From Conus ventricosus (lineage: Eukaryota > Mollusca > Gastropoda > Neogastropoda > Conidae), in assembly GCA_018398815.1 (NCBI GenBank), contig CM031604.1, positions 53,744,377 through 53,808,376 on the forward strand: 64,000 bases of DNA. The letters run 5' to 3'. The notes beneath the pieces were generated by a model, which saw only the letters and a program-made list of their open reading frames with translations, did not search any database and was not told the origin of the DNA. Every line of letters begins with the position of its first letter. Position 1 is the first letter of the stretch. Both the position numbers and the translations under genes were made by a program. Positions 1 through 12,933 of this stretch are shown here, piece by piece.

Positions 1-173
1 CACGAATGCGCGTACGCGCGTTTTGTATTCACGCGCGCGTGCGGCACACACACTATCGCACACACACACTTATTACACACGCTCCACAACACACACACAC
101 ACACACACACAACACACACACACACAACACAAAACACACACACACACCGCACGCTCGCATTCACACACCACAC

Positions 174-214
<41 letters not shown>

Positions 215-309
215 CACACACACACACGCACGCGCGCACGCACTATCGCATTCACATACACAGACACACACACGCATGCACGCCCCACACCCCACACACA
301 CACACACAC

Positions 310-348
<39 letters not shown>

Positions 349-353
349 TGGAT
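1..353. repeat. (CA)n complex microsatellite
   Basis: Almost pure alternating CA broken by short CG-rich islands and occasional AA slips. All reading frames across it are open only because the repeat has no stop codons; none is a gene. Confidence 0.95.
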
Positions 354-3154
354 ATGTCTCACACTTGAGTCTCTAGAACACACACATTGTAGGGCGGAGG
401 CAGAATATGGGGAAATTGAAAGTCGGGTCGCCAGAGGTGGAAGATAAAGGTGGATGTCGGGTCGCGGGGATGCAGGATGGGTAAGCTGGACGCCGGGTTG
501 TCAAGGATGAGACCGGGGTAGCTGGATGTCGGGTCGCAGGGTGGAGATGGACACCACTGTTGATCCAGGATTGTAGGTGGCTGCAGAACCGGGGCAGGAT
601 GGCGGGTTTGAGGGCTGCTGTGTGAGTAACGGGCCTCCCCCCCATTAAAATTGGTATAAACCCCAAAACCACCTTCGAGCCCTCCCAGCGAAAACTTTTC
701 GGGACTTTTGTCCTTGTGGGAGAGACGAAAAATTTTGACCTGTTATAGGCGTTTGTGAAAATGAACCTGTACTCGCCGCTTTGTCTCGTACTTGAGGCGC
801 CCCGAGGGGGGAATCTGCAGCAGAAGAAAAAAGTTCTGCTTTGCGTTACACTGCTGGAAAAGAAGTGGGAAAAAACTCCCCTTGAGCATCCCTTTGGGAG
901 AGGGGGGGGGTGGTTTTTTTGTCTTGTTATTTACATTCACGCCTGGATGGCCGCATTGGATTGTAAACATTGGCTCGCCACGCCTTTAGGAGTCAATGCT
1001 TTTTCCCGCGCAAAATTGAATGTGGACGTAAAAGCATTTTCTTCAAATCACGGCTTTTTTTATCAAATGGGGGGATCTCCCCGTTCAGTTAAAAAAAAAA
1101 AAAAACAATATCTTTCCCCCAAACGAGGTAATTGAAATGCACCGCAACGAAAACGAGGGGGGATTGTCCTTGTACCAATCTTAACTGATTTTGGACTCGT
1201 TCTTCCGTCTTTGGCCCCCTTGTTTAGGGGAGCCAGAAACAGCTAGTGATGGCGCTGGGAAGGGCCTGTCCACTTACCACCCCCGCTTTCACGGCCAGTC
1301 ACTCGCTGAGCAATGTGAAAGTCCCATAAAAATCCCCGCTTTCAGGTTCGTGCGGATGTCGTACAATTTGACAGAACGGGAGTACCCGAATGCGGAGCTT
1401 TTGGGGACATCAAAAACTTTTTGGATAATTTAAGCAGATTTACCGCAGACAGGAAAAGGGGCCCAGGCAATGGGGGACTTTAAGTAGAGTTTGCACCCGG
1501 GCAACCTCGAAGACTGCTGGAGCTGTGCATCCTGCCATCTCGCACCCCATGGGTGTCGAAATTTTTGTGGACCGGATGCTGCCGTGAGCAATTTTTCACT
1601 CCCGTTGGCCCGGTCAAGGGGCCCGGGTAATCCGCCTCACACTAAAAGACAAAATGTTTTCAAGACGCCGGAGATTTTTGAACTGGGAATTTCCCTTCGG
1701 GGAAAGACGAGACCCCAGCGGGGGCCCCCGCGATCATGAGAAAGGAAATCCCCGCGAATGGGGTTAACACCAATTTTTTGTTCTCAACAATACTTTTCAT
1801 TGTAAGTAAATTTTTAGACTGACAAAATTTTTTAATCCAGGTCGAAAGGGACATGAAAACCCAGAAGACTTATAGCTCGTTTCAAACCCTCTTCGTGCAA
1901 TCGAGAGATCAATGGGGGTTAAACAGAAATAAAAAAAATGACACGTCTTTAGAGATGAGACAGATTGAATAAAAAAAAAAATGTCACCAAATGGGCTTTT
2001 TGCAAACCAAGTTTTTAAAAAAAAAATGACCCTATTTTGTGAAATACGTTTAAACGCGAAAACTTTTTTTTTAGAGTGAAAATGAACTTTGAAAACCCAT
2101 GAATTTTTCCCTGTTTTACAAGCAGCTGCTACTCTTTTGGGGACACGATGACTATCACTCGAAAATTGTTGAAATTCTTGAAAATCCCTTGTTTACAGGT
2201 ACTGGGAAAGCTCATGTTTTTAAAAAATCTTTTAGTGTTGTTTACCTTTAAAACATCCCCCCCCATCGTCTGAACCACCGGGTTCCGATCAGAAACTCGA
2301 AGCATTTAGATGCGTTTCAGGGCAATTTTTGTCGCTCTTTTCTTTTTCCCCTTTTGTTGGAACTTCGTTTCACGGAAGTCGGTTTTTTTTTAAAAACTGC
2401 ACTGCTATTGAGGAGCGGGGAAAAGAATAAACGAAGACCCCCCCCCCCCCCCCCCCCCACACACCACACACACACCCACTTTTGAATTGTCACGAAATAT
2501 TAAACGACCAAGCTTTGCAATTTTGATGTATAAAATCCTTTAAATTTTAAATTTCTTAAACACAGCTAAAAAAAAATGTTAGCCTACAGGATAAAAAAAA
2601 ACGTTCTTTTTATTTCGGGGCTATCTCCTTTCTTGAGGAAGTTTTTTGTTTCAAATCAAAGTTAACCCAAAGTCTGTCAGGTAGCAACCGGAACAATTTT
2701 AGCGATGCAGTTTGATTCTATGCTGACGCCGTCAAAGGGAATGTTGTGTTTTTCTTTTTTTCATGTAATTCGAACCCTTGAAAAAAGGAAAAATGGATTT
2801 TGTCTTTTTTATATTGGGGTTTGAGTCGGCCTTTTTTTTTCACTTTGTTCATTTGTTTTGGGGCTCACATCCGGTGTTCGGGCCCGTTTTTATCGATAAC
2901 GCGTTTGAACTGTTTCAAAAAAATGTAAAAAAATAAAGAAAATACTTGCAGCTATTACAAAAAATACCTCCATGTTTTTAACAATTTTTAGAAACATGAT
3001 AAATTATTCGTAATGATACCCCTGCTCGACTTTTTGGGTTTTCTTATCTCTTCAGAAAACCTTAGAATTAAAAAAAAAAACCCCCACGAAGAAACTACTT
3101 GTGAGTATTTTTAGAAAAATAACAAAATTCAATCGAAGAGTTTTCCTTCATTGT
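354..3154. other. no supported gene; homopolymer-rich sequence
   Basis: AT-rich sequence with very many short A, T, C and G homopolymer runs, including a C run at about 2440-2458. No ORF here has protein-like composition and no convincing splice-bounded exon was seen. The texture (runs of 4-10 identical bases, broken frames) looks like unpolished long-read consensus; that is inference. Confidence 0.5.
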
Positions 3155-4270
3155 TGTTCGGATGGGTGCGGGCGTTTTTGTTTCTGACCTCGCTCTCAAA
3201 AGTTTGGTGCGGTAATTTTTATTCCTCACACACCCACACCATACACAGGGAAACCCGGCCACACGTGTTTTTTTTTATTGCTGCCTAAACCCTCAATATG
3301 AAGTTACCAAATAATACATCCCATACAAGAATACAAAACAAACCCCGTCAATTAAGACACAATACAAAAGACACTTCATCACAATATCACGTATAACTAC
3401 TACTTGAATAACCACAAAACTCGCCGGCGCCGCCCAAACAGTATCTCAATATCAATCAACGCATTCAGTTCCACATCCCACGCCCATTCTACGCAAAAAA
3501 AAAGACAAGCGATAACCAGGCCCCCACACGGAAACCCAAAGCCGTTCCAAAACACAAGCGATGAAGAAGAAACGGGGTCTCAACAAGAACAAATTATTAC
3601 GTCAAACTATCAGAAGAACCGCAAATTCACAAGGCCAGTACCCCCAAGGGAGAAGAACCGAGATTCATAAAAGCACACAATCCCCCCAAAAAACCGTAGA
3701 TTCAAAAAGCACAGAAATCCACGATAAAAGAAATTCTAAACACAGTAAACCAAAAGAACCGCAGATCAAAAAAAAACCGAAAACCAAGATGAAAAACCCG
3801 CAGATCTAAAGCACATAAACCATAGAAAAACCGCAGATTCAAAAGACAGCAATCAAATAAACCCCCGCAAACAAATTTCACCAAAGTCCCATGAACACTT
3901 AAACTTCGATTCAAACTTCTCCGTATATTAAACACAAATGTTCACCAATAAATTCAGCCCACCACACAATGCGGTGGTACTTTTGAGACAAAAATATTTT
4001 TGTAGGAGTTTTAAGTCATCTCGGCGACACGCATTCACAACAATTTTATAACAAATACTTTCCTGTTTCATTTTCCGCGGTACCGTCTCAAAAGTTCCAC
4101 ATACCAGTAAACATCGATGCATCGACTTGAAGTCAGCCTCCCACAAGAACACTCAGATAAAACAGATTAAAAAAATAAATTAGGCTGGACCCAATCCTCC
4201 CCGCCTTCTCTTGTCTCCTTATTTTTCGTCATGTGTTAAATATTCTTTTTAAAGTTGAGTAAATTTAAAT
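3155..4270. repeat. noisy direct repeat, copy 1
   Basis: This block aligns in order with 7845..9000. Shared landmarks include CTCTCAAAAGTTTGG, an ACACGTG followed by a T run, a GGAGTTTTAAG...CTCGGCGACA segment, and CATTCACAACAATTTTA. The copies differ mostly by small insertions and deletions in homopolymers rather than substitutions, the pattern expected of two error-prone readings of the same locus. It could also be an old duplication. Confidence 0.75.
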
Positions 4271-7137
4271 TGACGTCACAATACCCCCCTCCCAAAAAAA
4301 AAAACAATGACGAATTTTTTTATTTTTTTTTAAAAGAATAAACAACAGCGAATACAAAAACCACAAATTACATTCCTCGCGGAAACGAAGCTGCTAAAGG
4401 AACAGTTCGGGAGCCCTTCCAGGGACTCTCACAAAACAGAAAACAAATTTTTGTCCCCCAACGAACTCAAAACCCTTTTACTGTTAGCTTTTGCGCCCTC
4501 AGGGACAACCCTTCCATCCCCAGGGAGTGGAGGGCGGCTGGGCAGGGGCGCCCCCACCCCCGGAGGGAATGTTTAACGATGTCTACTGACCCCCGGGCCC
4601 AGCCTCCCATACCCACCTGGGTAGGACCCACACAGCTACACCAGGGTCAGCCTCTCCATACCCCACGGGGTAAGACAAGGGGTTGGGGCCGGGGCTCCCC
4701 CCCACACCCAGATGATAATGCAATACAATGTCTACGACCATTCAGCAGCCTCTCCTTTCCCACACGGGTGAGCAATGGAAAAACTTTCCCCCAAATGGGC
4801 TGTATCCTTCTTACGTTCAGCAACTTTCGACTAGCGTAGAATGGGGAAGAACATCATCTTCACTGAACAAACAGCAAATAAACCAAACAAAACTAGCATC
4901 AGTCCTGAGAAAAAAAGGATTACCCAATGAAGGTAACAATACACGGTACAAAAAACAAGACCCCCTGAATTTTCCCCAAAAGCTTCAGCACCCCCTGGGG
5001 AAAACGACAGTACATCTTTTTTCCGACGAACACAACTGAATTTTTACGGCTTTTCTTTCCCAAATATTCCAAACCCAAAACGATCCCAAATCTCTCTTCA
5101 ACAACCTCTTTCGCAAAAAAGGGGGAATCAAAACCTTCTTTTCAACGGGGCATCTGTTGAAGAGGGATCCTAAAGGCATCACCTAGAAAGAACTGGTTTT
5201 TGAAAAAAATGTCCTGAAAATCATCAAAGACGCACGCAACCCCCGGGAACTGCGTAAACAAAGCCAATAAAACTGTACAGAACGAACCCCTTCATCTGGC
5301 ACAGAAGACGCCACGAACAGTTAAAGTGGGAATGGAAAGCGTCATACAGCCCGCGACATCAACGTACAAACACTTCAGAACAGTAAAACGACTCCGGGAG
5401 GGATCCCAAAAAGACCAACCCTGGAGAGTGCCAAGAAAAACCTTTTCGCCACAAGCCAAAAGGGTATCTCAAAACCCCAGCAAAAGAACCTTGTAAAAGA
5501 ACAACTGTAGGAAACAACAAAAAAGTAGACACGCAACACCAAAGCGTTAACTGAAACAAGATTCAAGACTCACCTTCTTTTCTAACAAATCAGAAGGGGA
5601 AAATGTTAATCCGGGACGCACAAAGGGTTTTTTGTCCCCAACATGTTTATCTCAGCCCTCGTAACGGCGGTAAAGAGAAAGGTTCACTGATACATCACAA
5701 AAACCACCGCCACAGAAACTCCGGGTACTTTCCCCCAAAATGAATCTCGACGGGGTACCAAGACAAAACAAGTCAAATCCCCCACAAAATAAGGGAAAAA
5801 AGACTGAAACTGTAGCCAGTGGAAACTCTTACACGACCCCCAAAAGAAACGCACTTCACTGTGGGTTTCCCAACATGATGCAGAAACAACCGTCTGCGAA
5901 CCCACAAAAGGTGCACCATATCACGCGAACAGAACTCAAAGTCCATTCACGAAAAAAAAACCCGACTCCAAATGCAATTTTTCCCGGAACTCACCCCACT
6001 AGAAAGCAAACGGTATAAAGGGGGGGAAAAACAACCAACTGGGTGTTTGCTGTATTGGGGGTTTCGATAAAAGTGAGTTCCAACCCCAAAAGGCCGTGTC
6101 GGGGGGCTAAGGGGGCAAAATTCTACAAGGGTTTCTACCCGACTTTCCCTTGACAACCCAGCGCTACATGTCCCCGTCTTTTTTCACAAAAAAAAACACA
6201 AAAACTTTCAAACGATCAGAACACTTTCTGAGGAACTCTTTTTGCCAAGGGTTTAAAGGGGGGCCACCCACGATAAAGGCTACCGCCAAAATTTTTTCCC
6301 CGCCACAAATAAACCCAAAACCTGAACCACAAAAACAAAACCACCAAAATTTTCCACATCAACCCAGGAACAAGAGTAGTGGCCACTGTTTTGAAAAGTT
6401 TAGTATCTTTTCCTCTGTCAACTACCCCGACGGGTTCTTCAGATGAGCGGGATACAGTTTCTAACAAAATGACCAGGGGTTTTTTACCCAACAGAAGCAA
6501 AAATGTTTACATCAGCTTTTCCCAGAAACACCTTTGTTGGATGAGCACGTCTGAAAACCTGCAGATTTATCATTTCATAAAATTTTCACTCTCCTCCACA
6601 AAAAGAGCCAAGCCTTGAGACCCTCCCCAAAAATGCTCCCAAGTAAAAATCCACTAGATCTTCAAAAGACTTATCAAAATTTTGACAAAGGACCCAAAGG
6701 TCAAACAAACGCCTAAGTTCAACTGCAAAGGTCTCGAAAAATTCCCGATTTTGGGTTTTGCCTCACGGAACGCTTTGAAAACCATCGGAGTACATTGAAT
6801 TTTTTTAGCAAGCCTCTTTTAAAAGCCGAAACAAACATTTTTTCAGCAAGACTGTGATAGGATTTAAAACAGAACCCCCAAGTAGTGGGAACAGGGATTT
6901 ACCCAAAACTCTCAGACCATCCCCCAAGGAAAAGAGCATGGGTTTCAAAAAGAAACAAATAACTGTCTAATCATCAGTTCTTTCTTTTAAAAGGGGGGGA
7001 ACTTTTGGAAAATTTGGGCAGGGCGTTAAACCGGGAAAACCCGACCCTGGACTCTCACTGCCCCTGAGACCCCACCTGCTGAGAAGTAACTTGAAGCGTA
7101 TTTTTTTCGTTTTTTCCCATCGCTCAATTCTTTTTGT
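4271..7137. other. no supported gene
   Basis: A/C-rich homopolymer-laden sequence. The short open frames have poly-Lys/Pro/Asn composition and no recognisable domain. No RNA gene or mobile-element end was seen. Confidence 0.4.
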
Positions 7138-7320
7138 TTCCTCCTGCCTCTTTTAGTTCCTCTTTTATCCTTTTAGTTTCCTCTTGATCCTTTTTGTTTC
7201 CCTTTTATCTGCTCTCTTTTAGTTTCCTCCTTACTGCCTCTTTTAGTTTCCTCTTGATCTCTCTCTTTTAGTTTCCTCTTTTTGCTCCTTTTAGTTTTCT
7301 TTTTCCCGACTCTTTTTCAT
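7138..7320. repeat. imperfect CCTCTTTTAGTTT tandem repeat
   Basis: Repeated degenerate copies of CCTCTTTTAGTTTCCTCTTG with indels at homopolymers; a pyrimidine-rich short tandem array. Confidence 0.75.
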
Positions 7321-7844
7321 TTTATTTTTCCTCTCTTTCCATACTGAGCAATGCATTTACCAATAGGGCCAAAAGATCTTTCCCTCCGACCACATACCTT
7401 TCCTCGTTTTAAAAAATTAGCAAAAACTTTGTCCCGCCACAGAGGACACAACAGGACTTTTTTCCTTAGCCTTCTGTGCCACATGAAAATATGAAATAAT
7501 TCCTGTCAAACCCCACACACACATAAAGGAACAAATACAAAAAATTGCTATCACAAGCAAAAAAAAAAAAAAAATGAAACTCCGGGCCACTAAAATATTA
7601 GAAATTTCAAAGAGATTTTTTTTTTTTTTTAAACAACATTTCGGCAATTCATCTTAAAAAGACTAAGTATTTTCAAACCCAACCAACACAAAGATAGAGA
7701 TAAACAACGAAACAGGATTTTAGGATTGGGGAAAAAAAACCAATCGGAATCAATGCCAAAATTTTTAGAAAAAAGTTTAAAATCAAACAATGAATGAGAT
7801 AATAACAAATAAACAAGACTGTTGTTTGTCGGGTCCCAGAAATT

Positions 7845-9000
7845 TACGGGAGGGTGCGGTGCGTATTTTTTGCGACCCCGCTCTCAAAAGTTTGGATGCG
7901 TGTAAAATTTTTACCCACACACACCCAAACCCCCCGTACATGGATAGCCGGAAAAAACACGTGTTAAATTTTTTTTTTTTATGCTGCCGAACCACAATAT
8001 GAAAACGTTACCAAATCAAACTGCCATTACATGAAAAAAATCAATGCACGTCAATTAAGACATCAATACTAAGACACTTTATCATATATACACGTATCAT
8101 ACTACGATCTGAAAAAACCACGATCTCCCGGGGCCCTCCACAGTTTCCACTATACAATCAAACCATTGTTCCCAGTACCCCCGCCCCCAGTCTACGCTTA
8201 AAAAAGACAAGACGGATAACCAAGGCCCCCAAAGGGAAACACAGCCGTTCACAAAACACAACGAGAAGAAAAACAGGGTCTCAAACACACAAGCCAATTA
8301 TTACGTCGAAATATCCCGGGAAAAAAACCGCAAATTCCAAGGCCAGAATCCAAGGGGAAGAACCGCAATTCATAAAGCACAGCAATCCACGAAGAAGAAC
8401 CGAAATTTTAAAGCCCCCGCAACCCCCAAGAAGAATGAAGATCATTAAAAACAGTAAACCATAGAAAACCCAGATTCATAAAAACCAGCAATCCCCGATG
8501 AAAACCGCGAATTTATAAAAGCACAGAAAAAACCTAGAAGACCCCGATTCACAAAGTACAGCAATCAAAATTGAATCCCCCGAAACACATTTTACCAAAG
8601 TCCCTAACACAATAAATTCGAAAATTGAACTTCTCCGTATTTCACACTACAATGTTTTCCCCTCAATAAATCAGCCCACCGACACACATGCGGTGGAAAA
8701 TTAGAGCAAATTAAAATTCTTGAGGAGTTTTAAGCCTCTCGGCGACAACACATTCACAACAATTTTAAAACAAATACATTTCCGTTCATACCCCTGGGCG
8801 TCTCAAAATATCCATACACAGTGAACATCGATGCAACGATTGAAAGTCACCCCCCCACATAGTAACATACGGAGATAAAAAGATGATTAAACAAATAAAT
8901 TGGCTGGACACCAAATCCCCCCCGTTTTGTTCTTGCGCCCCTTTTCCCTTGTCTCCCATCATTTTTTCGTCTGTGTTAAAAAAAGTCTTTTAAGTTTACG
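7845..9000. repeat. noisy direct repeat, copy 2
   Basis: Collinear with 3155..4270 over about 1.1 kb, in the same orientation, 4.7 kb downstream. The order of all landmarks is conserved, including the segment around CTCGGCGACAACACATTCAC. See copy 1 for interpretation. Confidence 0.75.
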
Positions 9001-9349
9001 TCATAAAATTTTCGTTGAGTCACAATTTTCAGGTCAATGGGTGTGTCTGTGTGTGTGAAGAGTGTGTCTGCGTCCGGCGGGGTGTGTGGTGTGGTGCGCG
9101 TGCGCGCGCCGGCGCGCCTGCCCACTGCATGCCCGGTGCGTGGTCTTTTGTTCACTATTGATGAGAAGCTTTTTTAGTACAATGGGTCGGGGGAGGAAAT
9201 GGGGGGGGCGATGCGAGCACTCCCAAATTTTTGGAACGCACACACGCGCAACACGACGCACCAACAAACACCAAAAATGTGTGCGGCACACACCCACACA
9301 CAACCCACATTTTTTTTTTCTCACCTGTCGCCCCACTCCCTTTCCCCTA

Positions 9350-10410
9350 CCCCCCCTCTCTCTGTCTGTCTGCCTGTCCTTGGTGTTTGCGACTTGCCCT
9401 TCCCTTTTCTCTTTCCTCCCCCCCCCCTCTCTCTTCTCTGTCCCTGTCTTGGTGTCTGACAAACTGCCCTTTTCTCCTCCCTTTCCCCTTTCCCCCTCCT
9501 TCCTCTGTCTCCTGTCTCTGAGTGTCTTTTCTGACGTACCCCGCCTTTATCTCTCCCCCCCCCTCCCCTCCCTTCCTCTGTCTGCCTGTCTCTGGGTCTG
9601 TCTGACGTACCCCCGCCCTTTTTCTCCCCTCTCCTCCCCTCTCTCTTCTCCTGTCTGCCTTGAGGTTTTGTCTGACGTACCCTCGCCTTTACTCTCTCCC
9701 TCTGCCCCCCCCCCTCTTCTCTCTGTCTGCCTGGAGTGTCTTTCGACGTACCCCCGCCCCTTTTCTCCTCCTCTGCCCCCCCTCTCTTTCTCTCTGTCTG
9801 CCTGTGAGTGTCTTTTTCTACGTACCCCGCCTTTACCTCTCCCCTGCCCCCCCTCTTTCCCCTCTGTCTGCCTTCTTCCCAGGTCTGTCTGACTACCTTG
9901 CCTTTACTCTCTCCCCCACCTCCCCCCTCTCTTCTCTCGTTGGTTTCTGAGTGCTGACGTACCCTCGCCCTTTTTTCCCCTCCCCCCCCTCCCCCTCTCT
10001 TTCTCTTGCTGCCCGTCTCCGAGTGTCTGTCTGACGTACCCCCGCCTTTTCCTCTCCCCCCACCCCCCTCTCTCTTCTCTCTTTGCCTGTTCGATGTTGC
10101 CGACGCCTTGCCTTTTCTCTCTCCCTTCACCTCCCCCCCTCTCTTCTCTCGTTGCCTTCTCGAGTGTCTACGTACCCTTTCTTTTACTCTCCCCTCCCCC
10201 TCCCCCTCCTCTTTTCTCGTCTGCCTGTCTCTGAGTGTCGTCGACGTACCCCCGCCTTTACTCTCCCTCCCCCCCCCCTTTTCTTTTCCCCTGTTGCCCG
10301 TCCCTGGTGTCTGTCGACGTTCCCCCGCCTTTACTCTCTCCCTCCACCCCCCCCTCTTCCCCCTTTTTCCCCTTTTTGCCTGTCTCTGAGTGTCGTTGAC
10401 TACCCTCGCC
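9350..10410. repeat. ~72 bp pyrimidine-rich minisatellite
   Basis: About 14 degenerate copies of a unit containing GTCTGCCTGTCTCTGAGTGT, then CTGACGTACCCCCGCC, then TTTACTCTCTCCC. GACGTAC-like motifs recur roughly every 72 bases (about 9533, 9604, 9676, 9747, 9820 and onward to 10397). Because 72 is a multiple of three, long Ser/Leu/Pro-rich or Arg/Glu/Gly-rich frames run through it; these are artefacts of the repeat. Confidence 0.9.
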
Positions 10411-10499
10411 TTTTTTTTCCCCTTTCCCCCTCTTTCTTCTTCTGCCCTTTGTCTTTGTTTTTTGGCTTCTCTCGTCTGGGTCTCTCTCTTTTCTCTACC

Positions 10500-10608
10500 T
10501 CCCCACCCTCCTCTCCCTCTCTCCTGTATCTGTCTGCTCTCTCTCTCTCTCCCTCCCTCCCTCCCCACCTCGCTCTCTTCCTCCTCCCTCCCTCCCCACC
10601 TCTCCCTG

Positions 10609-10642
<34 letters not shown>

Positions 10643-10707
10643 GTGTATCTGTCTTGTGTATCTCTCTCTCTCTTCCTCCCTCCCTCCCACCTCTCTCCCC
10701 TCCCTCC

Positions 10708-10799
<92 letters not shown>

Positions 10800-10800
10800 T
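10500..10800. repeat. (CT)n microsatellite tract
   Basis: CTCTCT runs interspersed with CCTCCCTCCC, ending in about 50 bases of pure CT at 10750-10798. Confidence 0.95.
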
Positions 10801-11422
10801 CGCAGGACACCACTGCCCAGGAATAGCCGTAAATCATATACAAAATGTTCGCTGGAAAAAAAAAGGCTCTTCTGTAGTTTCCATCCCCTAAAATGAAAGC
10901 CTGCCTTTACAGTAATATGAGTTCACCAAGAAGATTGGATGGGACAGTTATGACCCGGGTGTTTCCTTTTTATGTATGAAATCAGTAATACTAGTCGGAA
11001 GTAGACCTCTGAAATAAGCCGGTCCCTTCACTTTTTTATGCGGATAAAGTTCAGTTGCCAACTGCGAGCTGGCCAGGCAGATGTACATCGATGGCACATT
11101 GGTGTTGTTTTGAATTGCTTTCTAATCAAGATTTTTAAGAGGAGGTGAAAAAAAGATAACAGCACGTTGCCTTGCAATAGTCTCCGCAATTAAAAAAAGA
11201 AACTTTCTAGATAAGTGATGTGCTCTTTATCAAAGCATTCTGATTACAGTAAGGGCTTTTAAGTGTCCCTGTATACGTAAGTACTCTACAAGGTTCCAGA
11301 GTACGTGATGTACAAAGCACCACTCCGCTCAAGAGGTTCTGATTTCTTTTAAAAGCTTGATAGCGATAAGACTGATATGCGAGGGGAAGAATTCTAGGAC
11401 GTAGAAAACACGTTCTGATTTA

Positions 11423-11424
<2 letters not shown>
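10801..11424. other. unique sequence, no supported gene
   Basis: Ordinary AT-balanced sequence between the (CT)n tract and a (GA)n tract at 11425-11456. No exon with convincing splice sites was recognised. It could include promoter sequence for the gene starting near 11681, but no clear TATA box was identified. Confidence 0.3.
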
Positions 11425-11461
<37 letters not shown>

Positions 11462-11680
11462 AAAGGGCGGGGAAGGTGGTGGTGGAAAAGCAGAATGGAT
11501 CCCAAGAAACCAGACGCCTACCCCCCCCCCCCCCCCCCCCCTTCCCCGCACTCTCCACCCAGCTCTGTCCCCGAAATCTGCGCCTGAACAGACCTAGAGA
11601 CAGGTGGTAAGGATCGCTGATGATAATACGGCTGGACGCTCTCCATCTGTTTACAGTAACCGAAGAGAACGACTCCCTTC

Positions 11681-12933
11681 ATGGCTTTACCACAGACCGA
11701 GGTCCTGGAAACACTGGCCTGGCAGCTTGACGAACAGATCAGGCTGCACGGCGTCATGGCGGGCTTCAGTACATGAACACCTTCGTGTTGCCGGCCAGAA
11801 GCATCAGTGGAGAGCTGTTGTCCACCGCAGGGGACCGAGACAAACTGCTGCAGCTGTTCATGTGCGTGTGTGAGAAGCTAAACTTGCACTCTTCGCTCGC
11901 CCTCTCCTACTTTGCTACATCGTCCCGCTTGGAATCCGTGGCAGAGGATCAGGTCTTCTGCCACACGCTGCAGCAGCTCCACAGGAAGTCGGCATGGCGT
12001 TTCTTCGAGTATGCCATAGAGAAGGGAGAGTGGATTTCTGCCTTGCTGATTCTGCAGTGCAGACCCAGCGTGGAAGCCTGGCCGATGTTGAACACTTTGA
12101 TGCATCATTTCTACAGAGAGCCGGGGTCATTTTCTGCTACGCGCATGATGTTGAAACGTGGACCTGTGGCGAGACAGGTCCAGTGCGAACTTCTGATCGG
12201 GTCCATCAAAGTAGGGAGTCAGTCACTGTATGAATACATAGTGAGACACGGCGACATTTCTCTGAGCAGCGTCATAGAAGTCAAACAAAGCGCTGAGCGC
12301 GAAGGCGGGGTTAGCTACGCCTCAGTGTTGAGCTTGATTATGGACTCCTTTGAGACGCTGGGACACACGCAGGGCCCGCAGCTGAAATGCATGCTGGGGA
12401 TAGCGATGGAGGCCGGTATGTCGACTCACCACGCAGCACTCACCGCCTATCACTCCCTGGAGAATATGGAAAGCCCACTCGAAAGCGCCGTCACCCAGAA
12501 TCGTGTCAACATTGTCCAGCTGTTATACAGAACAGGGGCGACCACCAACAAGGAGCTGTTCCTCGTCAAAGAATTTCTGGATGATTGTCGACTTGTGGTT
12601 GTCAGGAGGGGCAACCGGGTAGAGGACAGACTGGCGGAGGAAATCTACTGGTATGTGCACTATGCATCAACCCAGCCCAGACGGCTGAAAGACCTTTGCA
12701 TGCTCACCGTTTCACCACTTTATTGCTGTCGGCACAGGAGGCATCGTGTTGATGCCGTGAGGAAGATTCTGAGGCCGGCTGAAGCACCCGAAAAAGACGG
12801 TGATAACGAGAGAAGTCACCCGCTAGAAGATGGCGTGCTTTTCAGGGATGCCCTCGTCGATTTAAGTGTGGTTCTTCATCCCATGCCTGTAAAAGAACCC
12901 CCTGGGTTTTGGGTCAGACGAACACAGCACTGA
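11681..12933 (+). CDS. ankyrin-repeat, SOCS-box-like protein, intronless, 5' frameshift
   Basis: The main open frame runs from an ATG at 11773 to a TGA at 12931-12933 (386 codons) without introns. Counting from that ATG, residues about 233-262 read as an ankyrin repeat (SPLESAV...VNIVQLLYRTGA). Residues about 300-335 (PRRLKDLCMLTV...) resemble a SOCS box, the Elongin-binding motif of ASB-type ubiquitin-ligase adaptors. A protein-like upstream frame begins with an ATG at 11681 (MALPQTEVLETLAWQLDEQI) and stops at the TGA at 11774-11776, exactly where the main frame starts. A single missing base near 11770 would join the two, so either the sequence has an indel error or the gene is damaged. Base composition is higher in GC than the flanks, as expected of coding DNA. 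Substrate recruitment to a cullin-RING ligase is inferred from the architecture only. Confidence 0.7.

Noticed and set aside
9062..10843. Open frames up to 415 codons rich in Arg/Glu/Gly or Ser/Leu/Pro
   Set aside because: They are frames through the 72 bp minisatellite and the CT tract; the period is a multiple of three, which keeps them open.
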